A stretch of DNA of 64,000 nt from Fodinibius sp050117475 (GTDB lineage Bacteria; Bacteroidota; Rhodothermia; Balneolales; Balneolaceae). Under the pieces are notes generated by a model. The model did no database searches and was not told the origin of the DNA. It saw only the letters and a program-made list of their open reading frames with translations. Location of the stretch: contig JASFMR010000001.1 in assembly GCA_050117475.1 (NCBI GenBank), positions 45,251-109,250 of the forward strand, read 5' to 3'. Position 1 is the first letter of the stretch; each line of letters opens with the position of its first letter. The translations under genes were made by a program, and so were the position numbers. Positions 53,101-59,610 of the stretch are shown piece by piece.

Positions 53101-54144
53101 ATGGAGTTAGATAATATTGAATTAATAGATAGTCAGAATATGCGGAATCTTCTGGCAGATTTTCCTCGTCAATGGAAAGATGCAATGGAATTAACGGAAG
53201 ATATCGATCTGACTATAGAACCCACCCGCATCAATAAAATTTGTTTTGCGGGGATGGGGGGATCTGCCATAGGTGCCGATTTACTTCGGGCATATGTCTA
53301 TAAGAGCTGCAAATTTCCCATTCAACTTGTCCGACACTATGAAATACCTGGCTGGATCGACGAAAAGACTCTTTTTATAGCTTGTACCTTTTCGGGAAAT
53401 ACTGAAGAAACATTAACTGCTTTAACGGCGGCCCGCAATCGGGGGGCACAGGCTATAGGGGTAACTGCGGGAGGTGATCTGATGCTGAAGGCGGCCAAAG
53501 AAGAATTCGATTATATTAAGATACCGGGTGGGATGCCTTCGCGTGCAGCATTGGCATATAATTTTATACCCCTGTTTCGCATTTTTCAGTATCTGGGCAT
53601 CGTGGATGAAGGAGATAATGATCTTTTGGAAACCCAGCGATTTCTTTCCGAACAAAATGAGTTATTTAAGGATCCGGTCGATAGTGAAGCTTTGCAGCTG
53701 GCCGGAGAGCTTAATGATACACTGCCAATTATTTATTCTGACGGGACATTGATGGCACCGGTAAATACCCGATGGCGCAGCCAGTTTGGAGAAAATGCCA
53801 AAACACTTGCTTATGGGAACACCCTTCCGGAAATGAACCATAATGAAATTGTAGGCTGGGAGCGTGTTGTTCACCTGACCGGCCGGCTGTCGGTAGTGAT
53901 GCTTGTGGATGAAGATGATAATCCACGTATACAGCGTCGAATGGAGATTGTTGAAGAATTAATAGAAGACCAGGTGTCTTCTCTGCATGTCCTCAGAACG
54001 CGGGGTGAAAATAGATTAACCCGTTTGTTTTCGCTTATACAATTAGCCGATTGGACGAGTTTTTACTTGGCTGTCTTGGATGAGGTGGACCCTACGCCAG
54101 TGGCAAAAATTGATCTACTGAAAAGCAAACTTGCTGAGGCTTAG
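53101..54144 (+). CDS. Bifunctional phosphoglucose/phosphomannose isomerase (SIS domain)
   Basis: A 347-residue cytosolic isomerase of the PGI/PMI type, which interconverts glucose-6-P or mannose-6-P with fructose-6-P. The first SIS domain has 'ICFAGMGGSAIGADLLRAYV' and 'FIACTFSGNTEETL'; then comes 'PGGMPSRAALAYNFIPLF'. The C-terminal SIS domain has 'RWRSQFGENAKTLAYGNTLP' and 'EMNHNEIVGWE', which hold the catalytic residues. It starts 4 bp after ptsI, linking PTS carriers to hexose-phosphate metabolism and to sugar-nucleotide supply. Confidence 0.92.
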   Translation: MELDNIELIDSQNMRNLLADFPRQWKDAMELTEDIDLTIEPTRINKICFAGMGGSAIGADLLRAYVYKSCKFPIQLVRHYEIPGWIDEKTLFIACTFSGNTEETLTALTAARNRGAQAIGVTAGGDLMLKAAKEEFDYIKIPGGMPSRAALAYNFIPLFRIFQYLGIVDEGDNDLLETQRFLSEQNELFKDPVDSEALQLAGELNDTLPIIYSDGTLMAPVNTRWRSQFGENAKTLAYGNTLPEMNHNEIVGWERVVHLTGRLSVVMLVDEDDNPRIQRRMEIVEELIEDQVSSLHVLRTRGENRLTRLFSLIQLADWTSFYLAVLDEVDPTPVAKIDLLKSKLAEA

Positions 54145-54172
54145 GACTTAAATTAAACTAATCGACATCAAC

Positions 54173-54970
54173 TTGGATTCTCAATTCAACGTAGAGTTGT
54201 TTCAAAAAAAACTGAGTACACAATGGCTTGGTAGAAGCATATGTTATTTCAATGAACTGGAATCAACTAACACATATGTCAAGAAGATGCCGGCTGATGA
54301 TGTAGAACATGGTATGATTTGTCTAACAGATAATCAAACGAGGGGCAGAGGACAGTATGAAAGAAAATGGGAATCAGAGAATAGCAAAAATCTAACATTC
54401 TCATTAGTGCTTTTACCGCCCACGTCTGAGCGCTTTCACGTGTTGACACTGGCTTCTGCCTTGGCCCTGGTCGAATATCTTGATGCGGTTATGCACCGGC
54501 AGCATTGTGCGCACATCAAGTGGCCCAATGATGTATTGCTAAATGATAAAAAAGTAGCCGGTTTTTTAGCAGAAACAGTATTTACTGGAAACAAGCTGGA
54601 TCGATTGGTGATTGGCATCGGCCTGAACGTTAATCAGGAGAATTTTTCTCCCGAATTATCAGGCAAGGCAACATCGGTATGCCTGGAAAGAGGGGAGTCA
54701 ATGAACCGAGAAACAATGCTATGTGATTTACTCGGCCGTATTGAATATAAATATAGGCTCTGGAGCCGGAGGAAGTCCGACTTGTTAAAATCCATCAACC
54801 GTAATATTGAGGGATATGGACAGTGGATTAGGGTAATCGTTAATGATAAGATGCTGGATGATACATATAAGTTGCTGGGTATCGACGAATCGGGAAAATT
54901 ATTGATGTTGAATCAAGACGCTGGAATTGAATCCTTTTCATATGAGCAAATCCGACTTGTCGTTGATTGA
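54173..54970 (+). CDS. birA: Biotin-[acetyl-CoA-carboxylase] ligase, catalytic type
   Basis: A 265-residue enzyme that activates biotin with ATP and attaches it to biotin carboxyl carrier protein. Motifs are 'NELESTNTYVKK' (about 28-39), the biotinyl-AMP loop 'QTRGRGQYERKWES' (about 55-68) and 'IKWPNDVLLNDKKVAGFLAE' (about 115-134). There is no N-terminal DNA-binding domain, so it does not repress transcription. The start is a TTG at 54173: a stop lies just upstream and the next in-frame ATG (residue 39) would remove essential sequence. It follows the isomerase gene by 28 bp and overlaps tilS. Confidence 0.93.
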   Translation: MDSQFNVELFQKKLSTQWLGRSICYFNELESTNTYVKKMPADDVEHGMICLTDNQTRGRGQYERKWESENSKNLTFSLVLLPPTSERFHVLTLASALALVEYLDAVMHRQHCAHIKWPNDVLLNDKKVAGFLAETVFTGNKLDRLVIGIGLNVNQENFSPELSGKATSVCLERGESMNRETMLCDLLGRIEYKYRLWSRRKSDLLKSINRNIEGYGQWIRVIVNDKMLDDTYKLLGIDESGKLLMLNQDAGIESFSYEQIRLVVD

Positions 54971-56306
54971 AGCCACTGTACAGAAAAATGTTCGCAGGTA
55001 TTTTCCGGAAACGCCAATACCGCGGTTTATCATTGGAGTTAGTGGAGGGATCGATTCAATGTGCTTGTTGTATGTTTTTAAACAACTCGAGATAACTGCA
55101 CTGGTTTCGCATGTCAATTACCAAAAACGGGGTCCGGCTTCGAATAAAGATGCAGAACTTGTTGAACAGTTGGCTTTTGAATGGGGCTTTGATTGTCACA
55201 CCGTTACTGTAGATCCAGCTGAGGCGGAGGGTCAAAATTTCCAGCAATGGGCCAGAAATTTTCGATATGATGTTTTTCGACACTTGGCCGAAGAACATGA
55301 CGCCACTGGGATTGCAGTAGCTCATCATGAAGATGATCAGGTGGAGACAATCTTTCAAAAAATATTACGGGGGTCTGGCCTTGTTAGTTGGACCGGAATG
55401 GAAATCTGGGATGGGTATGTGTTTCGGCCCCTTTTGCATATTTCACGAAGACAGATCGAAGAATTTGCCGAAGTGCATGAAATTCCTTACCGAACCGATG
55501 TTTCAAACCTGGATTCAGATTTTGCCCGTAATTTTTTGAGGAACGAATGGCTCAAAAAAATGTCGGATTTTTTTCCGGGTTGGAAACAAAATATATTGCG
55601 TGTCAACCGGCAGGCCGGAAACTATGAAGAAGCCATAGACTGGATTGCCGATCATATTTCCAACAGGGAAGGTGTTAGCCGTGAGATATTCCACACGCTA
55701 AAACCGGGGGTGCAGAAGGCGGTGATTTTATACTTGTTGAAAAAAAAGTATCCCGGATTGCAAATTTCACAGTCCAGCTTAGAACAGCTTGATAAACTCG
55801 CCGAACTTCAGACCGGGAGGAAAATTCAGCTTACCGATCAATTTTCAATACTTAGGGATCGAAATACTTACGTGCTCCGGGGCCGGGAAGAAGCTGATGA
55901 CTTTACTTCCTTTAAAGTTCATCGCAAGCAAGTTGAGTTGTCCACTTTGATAAAAGGAAATGTGATGTTTTCTATAGAAAAATTTGAGAATCCGGATTAT
56001 AAGAATGCTCTCTTCCTGGATCCAGATAAGGTAAGCTGGCCAGTTAAATTGCGCCGTTGGAAAGATGGAGACCGTTTTCAACCGTTTGGGATGAAGGGGC
56101 ACCAGCAGGTTTCGGATCACCTCACCAACCGAAAGATTAGTGCTGCCCATAAAAAGCAGGCTTTAGTGATAGAATCTTTTGACAAATCGATCAGCGCCGT
56201 TATCTTTCCGCCAATCAAAAATCAGCTTCAACCCGGCACTATTTCGGATCAGGTTAAATGCGATCACAGTACGAAATACTGCTTCAAGATTAAGCATACA
56301 ACATAA
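54942..56306 (+). CDS. tilS: tRNA(Ile)-lysidine synthase
   Basis: Converts the wobble cytidine of tRNA-Ile(CAU) to lysidine, so that it reads AUA. The PP-loop 'IIGVSGGIDSMCLLYV' (about 31-46) binds ATP, and 'GIAVAHHEDDQVETIFQKIL' and 'NFLRNEWLKKM' mark the N-terminal domain. The C-terminal domains include 'LRRWKDGDRFQPFGMKGHQQ'. The ATG at 54942 gives 455 residues; it overlaps birA by 29 bp. A TTG at 54927 in frame is a weaker alternative. hpt follows after 3 bp. The tilS-hpt order is also found in Bacillus. Confidence 0.93.
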   Translation: MSKSDLSLIEATVQKNVRRYFPETPIPRFIIGVSGGIDSMCLLYVFKQLEITALVSHVNYQKRGPASNKDAELVEQLAFEWGFDCHTVTVDPAEAEGQNFQQWARNFRYDVFRHLAEEHDATGIAVAHHEDDQVETIFQKILRGSGLVSWTGMEIWDGYVFRPLLHISRRQIEEFAEVHEIPYRTDVSNLDSDFARNFLRNEWLKKMSDFFPGWKQNILRVNRQAGNYEEAIDWIADHISNREGVSREIFHTLKPGVQKAVILYLLKKKYPGLQISQSSLEQLDKLAELQTGRKIQLTDQFSILRDRNTYVLRGREEADDFTSFKVHRKQVELSTLIKGNVMFSIEKFENPDYKNALFLDPDKVSWPVKLRRWKDGDRFQPFGMKGHQQVSDHLTNRKISAAHKKQALVIESFDKSISAVIFPPIKNQLQPGTISDQVKCDHSTKYCFKIKHTT

Positions 56307-56309
56307 TTC

Positions 56310-56870
56310 ATGGCACTTTACAAACCTGAAATAATTGAATGCAATGGCGAAATATTTAAAGTGTACCTTACTGAAGAGGAGTTAGAAAAGCGAGTTTCGG
56401 AGTTGGGGTCGGAACTTACGGAAAAGTATCGGGGAAAAGATCCAATTTTTATCGGCGTGCTTAACGGGGCCTATATTTTCCTATCGGATTTGATGCGCCA
56501 GGTTGAAATTCCTTGTGAGGTAGATTTCTTAAAACTCAGCAGCTATGGAGACGAAAAGGTATCGTCCGGACAGGTAACAGACCTTAAAGATATTGATGCC
56601 GATATTGAAGGCCGAAATATCGTGTTAGTTGAAGATATTGTGGATACGGGACTCTCTATGAAGTATATGGTTGATAAGTTACAGCAGAAAAACCCGGCTT
56701 CTATTGCTACAGTTACCTTGCTTCATAAAGCTGAAGCTACACATCATGATGTTCAGTTAGATTATATCGGATTCAAAATTCCTACACTTTTTGTACTGGG
56801 GTACGGACTTGATTATGCGCAAGAAGGTCGTAACCTTGCCCAAATCTATATTCTGGACGGAGATCATTAG
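56310..56870 (+). CDS. hpt: Hypoxanthine phosphoribosyltransferase
   Basis: A 186-residue purine-salvage enzyme that makes IMP (and probably GMP) from the base and PRPP. The PRPP loop is 'NIVLVEDIVDTGLSMKYMVD' (E108-D109 at its core), preceded by 'IGVLNGAYIFLSDLMRQVEI'. It is the last gene of the packed ptsH-to-hpt unit. In Bacillus the tilS-hpt pair is followed by ftsH; here a tRNA gene follows. Confidence 0.93.
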   Translation: MALYKPEIIECNGEIFKVYLTEEELEKRVSELGSELTEKYRGKDPIFIGVLNGAYIFLSDLMRQVEIPCEVDFLKLSSYGDEKVSSGQVTDLKDIDADIEGRNIVLVEDIVDTGLSMKYMVDKLQQKNPASIATVTLLHKAEATHHDVQLDYIGFKIPTLFVLGYGLDYAQEGRNLAQIYILDGDH

Positions 56871-56896
56871 AGGCAATTTATTTTTTTAAATTACAT

Positions 56897-56922
56897 GTCA
56901 TGCTGAACGTGTTTCAGTATCT
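56897..56922. repeat. REP-like palindrome, copy 2
   Basis: A 26-bp element, in reverse orientation to the copy at 3170-3195, matching it in 24 of 26 positions. It lies 26 bp after the hpt stop codon and could shape the end of the operon transcript. Confidence 0.65.
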
Positions 56923-57009
56923 CAACGTATCATTAGCTTCCCTTGTAAAATTAAATTCAATTTTGCATTGATAAGATTTTCTAAGGGACTTATATTTGCG
57001 ACTTCCCTT

Positions 57010-57098
57010 GGAGAGGTGGCTGAGCGGTCGAAAGCGCTCCCCTGCTAAGGGAGTATACCCTTAACAGGGTATCGAGGGTTCGAATCCCTCCCTCTCCG
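57010..57098 (+). tRNA. tRNA-Ser (anticodon GCU)
   Basis: An 89-base cloverleaf with acceptor stem GGAGAGG/CCTCTCC, anticodon stem CTCCC/GGGAG around loop CTGCTAA (anticodon at 57044-57046), a long class II variable arm (TATACCCTTAACAGGGTATC) and a T-loop containing GGTTCGAATCC. Discriminator base is G, as expected for serine. The 3' CCA is not encoded. It decodes AGC and AGU. Confidence 0.97.
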
Positions 57099-57103
57099 CA
57101 ACT

Positions 57104-57139
57104 AAGCACAGCAGGTGAAAAGCCGGTTGTGCTTTTTTT
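57104..57139 (+). terminator. Intrinsic terminator after tRNA-Ser
   Basis: AAGCACA (57104-57110) pairs with TGTGCTT (57128-57134) and the stem runs into a T-run (57133-57139). It starts five bases after the tRNA. Confidence 0.8.
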
Positions 57140-57158
57140 AAAACATTTGTGAAAAGAG

Positions 57159-57298
57159 AGGGTGAGAAGCCTATTCTCCCGATGCCGTGAAGTTTCGGCA
57201 AGAGGGGAATGCAAGATTTGTCTTCCTGGCAATTGACTATTCCTAGGGAAAGGAGACAAATATTCGGGATATTTTTCTTTTCAAGGTCACCCTTTTTT
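57159..57298 (+). other. Potentially structured intergenic RNA or leader before the UPF0316 gene
   Basis: About 140 bases with several inverted repeats. Hairpin A: GAGAA/TTCTC (57164-57168, 57074+100-57178). Hairpin B: TGCCG (57183-57187) with CGGCA (57196-57200). Hairpin C: ATTTGTCT plus CCT (57216-57227) with AGG plus AGACAAAT (57251-57261), an 11-bp stem with one bulge. AGGGTGA (57159-57165) can also pair long-range with TCACCCT (57287-57293), which is followed by T6; this pairing competes with hairpin A. The layout fits either a small RNA with its own terminator or a cis-regulatory leader of the UPF0316 gene at 57318. No known riboswitch class was recognised. Confidence 0.4.
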
Positions 57299-57317
57299 AT
57301 TTTGTAAAGAAAATGGC

Positions 57318-57896
57318 ATGCTTGATTACATTCCTAGCTTTTGGCTTCCTGTCTTTATTTTCTTGGCACGAATTGGTGACGTAAGTATCGGAACTCTGCG
57401 TATCATGTTTGTCTCGAGAGGGATGAGAATTCGAGCAGCATTGCTAGGATTCTTGGAGGTGCTTATCTGGATAATTGTTGTTGCCCAACTGATTCAACAC
57501 TTGGGTAATTGGGTTAATTATATTGCTTATGCAGCTGGGTTTTCTGCGGGTACATTTTTGGGTATTTCTATAGAGGATAAGTTGAAGGTAGGAACGCTGT
57601 TGGTTAGGATAATTACAGCTGAAAAAGTAGATGCACTGGTCGAGAAGTTAAAAGAATCAGGGTTTATGTTGACTCGTGTCGGTGCAAAGGGAGGGGTTGG
57701 TCCAGTAGAAATAATATTCACGATCGCCAAACGGAAGCGCTGGAAGGAAGTAAAAAATATTATTGAATCCTTTGATTCCCATGCCTTTTATTCGGTGGAA
57801 GATATCAAATTTGCCAGTGATGAATACGGCAAGCTGCCCGGTAATGAAGTGACTAATGCTTTTGATCGCCTGCTGCGTATTCGTAAGGGGGTTTAA
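57318..57896 (+). CDS. UPF0316/DUF2179 membrane protein
   Basis: A 192-residue protein with three N-terminal membrane segments ('FWLPVFIFLARIGDVSIGTL', 'LGFLEVLIWIIVVAQLIQHL', 'YIAYAAGFSAGTFLGISIED') and a cytoplasmic DUF2179 domain (about 95-175, 'LVEKLKESGFMLTRVGAKGG', 'KRKRWKEVKNIIESFDSHAF'). Members are widespread in Firmicutes and Bacteroidota and uncharacterised; the DUF2179 fold resembles small ligand-sensing domains. A different-frame ATG lies 5 bp upstream and is ignored. It follows a potentially structured leader and is convergent with the yjbQ-like gene. Confidence 0.88.
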   Translation: MLDYIPSFWLPVFIFLARIGDVSIGTLRIMFVSRGMRIRAALLGFLEVLIWIIVVAQLIQHLGNWVNYIAYAAGFSAGTFLGISIEDKLKVGTLLVRIITAEKVDALVEKLKESGFMLTRVGAKGGVGPVEIIFTIAKRKRWKEVKNIIESFDSHAFYSVEDIKFASDEYGKLPGNEVTNAFDRLLRIRKGV

Positions 57897-57927
57897 TTGC
57901 CAGGCGATGACGGTATTATATTTTATA

Positions 57928-58356
57928 CTACGAATCTATTTCTCCATTGAGTGTTACAACTAATTTTCGTCTTCCTCCATGATTGCGGTGTTCGCAGAGG
58001 TAGATGCCCTGCCAGGTTCCAAGATTCAACCTTCCGTTTGTGATGGGAATACTTACAGATGTCCCTAACAGTGAGCTTTTGATGTGTGAGGTCATATCAT
58101 CAGGACCTTCTAGCGTATGTTCATATAGCGATATATATTCCGGGACCATCCGTTTAAAATGAGTGGCGAAGTCTCGACGCACCGAAGGATCGGCGTTTTC
58201 ATTGATGGTCAAGCTGGCACTGGTATGCTGAATAAATATATGCGCAAGTCCCACATTTATCTTTTTTATTTCAGGTACTTCCCTTAGCACCTCATCGGTG
58301 ATGATATGAAAACCCCGCGGTTTTGAAGAAAGCGAAAATTGTTTTTGATACCACAT
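57928..58356 (-). CDS. YjbQ/UPF0047 family protein
   Basis: A 142-residue small cytosolic protein with the conserved core 'IFIQHTSASLTINENADPSV' and 'LGTWQGIYLCEHRNHGGRRK'. The His and Glu residues in these motifs line a putative active site. E. coli YjbQ shows weak thiamine-phosphate-synthase activity in vitro, so databases often name it as such, but the biological role is unsettled. It is convergent with the UPF0316 gene and lies 49 bp downstream of the SDR gene on the same strand. Confidence 0.9.
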   Translation of the reverse strand: MWYQKQFSLSSKPRGFHIITDEVLREVPEIKKINVGLAHIFIQHTSASLTINENADPSVRRDFATHFKRMVPEYISLYEHTLEGPDDMTSHIKSSLLGTSVSIPITNGRLNLGTWQGIYLCEHRNHGGRRKLVVTLNGEIDS

Positions 58357-58405
58357 AAGGAATTTAGAATTACGGATTGTTCAAACCAGCTTTCTGTAAC
58401 CAGGT

Positions 58406-59182
58406 TTAACCAAAGATTCCGTTAATGCTTCCACCGTCGTGGCTGATTGTTTGTCCGGTAACATATGAAGCATGTGGTGACAGAATCCAGCCGGCAAGGG
58501 AAGCAATTTCTTCGCCCTTGCCAAACCGGCCTATCGGTATTGAAGCTTCCATCTCTTTTCGGATTTCTTGCATAGTTTTATCGGATTTGTCCGCTGTTTT
58601 TTTGATAACCCGTTCGATGGCTGGGGTATCGTGAGAGCCCGGGGCCAAAACATTTACCGTAACACCTTCTTTAGCAATTTCCAGAGACAGTGATTTGGCA
58701 AATCCAACAACGCCAGCGCGGAACGAGTTGCTCAGAACCAGCGATGGAATGGGTTGTTTCACGGATTGGCTTTCGATAAAAAGGATGCGACCGTAGCTTT
58801 TAGAGGTAAAATACGAGACAAGGCGAAGCGCCAGCTCAATCTTCCAGCGCATAATGTTTTTATATGCCTGGTCCCAGTCAAAAATAGCTGTTTCAAGCGG
58901 TGTGAGGGCGGGCGGCCCCCCGGCATTAATCACAACACCGTGCAGTTGATCATTCCCAATGGCTGCTTCTATCTCGTTATGGGTATCGTCGTCGGTCAAA
59001 TCTCCCACAATGGTGGTCACAGAATCCGGAAATGCCTCTTTTAATTCCTGGAGCTTGTTTTTTCTTCGGGCTACGGAAATGACGTTAGCTCCTTCATTTA
59101 ATAATAATTCTGCGATAGCTCTTCCAAAGCCACTGCTGGCACCACAGACGATAAAACGTTGGTTTTTGATTTTTAAATCCAT
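58406..59182 (-). CDS. Short-chain dehydrogenase/reductase homologue lacking the YxxxK motif
   Basis: A 258-residue Rossmann-fold protein of the SDR superfamily. The nucleotide-binding motif 'VCGASSGFGRAIAELLL' (about 12-28) and the 'INAGG' motif are present, as is 'VNVLAPGSHDTP' and the closing 'SYVTGQTISHDGG'. Where the catalytic Tyr-x-x-x-Lys should stand, the sequence is S151-N-S-F-R155 ('VLSNSFRAGVVGFAKSL'), so both catalytic residues are replaced. Homologues with the same LSNS-type segment occur in other bacteria as far as I recall, so this is probably a subfamily with an altered reaction or a binding role. Start ATG 59182. Confidence 0.85.
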   Translation of the reverse strand: MDLKIKNQRFIVCGASSGFGRAIAELLLNEGANVISVARRKNKLQELKEAFPDSVTTIVGDLTDDDTHNEIEAAIGNDQLHGVVINAGGPPALTPLETAIFDWDQAYKNIMRWKIELALRLVSYFTSKSYGRILFIESQSVKQPIPSLVLSNSFRAGVVGFAKSLSLEIAKEGVTVNVLAPGSHDTPAIERVIKKTADKSDKTMQEIRKEMEASIPIGRFGKGEEIASLAGWILSPHASYVTGQTISHDGGSINGIFG

Positions 59183-59610
59183 GTTTTCTTTAAATATTTT
59201 TTTAAAATTCTAAAGCATTTCATTGTCAAAGAGCTGATAAACAAAAGGACGAATAATGTTACAGGGACGAAAATAACTGTGTATATATACCAAAATGAAC
59301 ACTGATGAGCAATATGGTCAGCAGGATGAAAATCAGAATAGAAAAGAAGTTTATTATGATGAATTGCGGAAATAAAACCGTATCTTTGCAGGCTTAAAAT
59401 TGTTACGAAGTTTGCAATTCCCAAATTATGGTATGCTGAACCGGTCTTAGCACTTATAGCTAATTACTCTGATAACCAGCACTGATTCTTGCCATAGTTC
59501 CTGAATAGTTCCGAGATGAGTTCAGGCTTAGGTTTTAGGATGCGATTTGGGGTGCTGAACTCTCAGTTGATAAGTAATTTCATCAACTTCTTATTAATAA
59601 AAACCTGTTT
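59183..59610. other. 428-bp intergenic region between the SDR gene and typA
   Basis: No convincing gene is seen. A frame of 83 codons on the minus strand (59173-59424) is hydrophobic and AT-rich but resembles no family. The region holds a TATCTTTGCA box at 59381 and a leader of about 215 bases with small inverted repeats, CCTGAA (59500-59505) with TTCAGG (59521-59526), and AGTTGAT (59565-59571) with ATCAACT (59582-59588), just before the typA ATG. Confidence 0.5.
59381..59388 (+). promoter_or_regulatory. Candidate -7 box (TATCTTTG) of typA
   Basis: TATCTTTGCA is identical over ten bases to the box before glyS. It lies 222 bp upstream of the typA ATG, so if used it gives an unusually long 5' leader. 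Confidence 0.5.

Noticed and set aside
56990..57259. 89-codon minus-strand frame across the tRNA-Ser gene
   Set aside because: The translated sequence is the familiar antisense read of a serine tRNA and is not a protein.
59173..59424. 83-codon minus-strand frame upstream of the SDR gene
   Set aside because: Hydrophobic and AT-rich composition alone explains it; no start signal or family resemblance.
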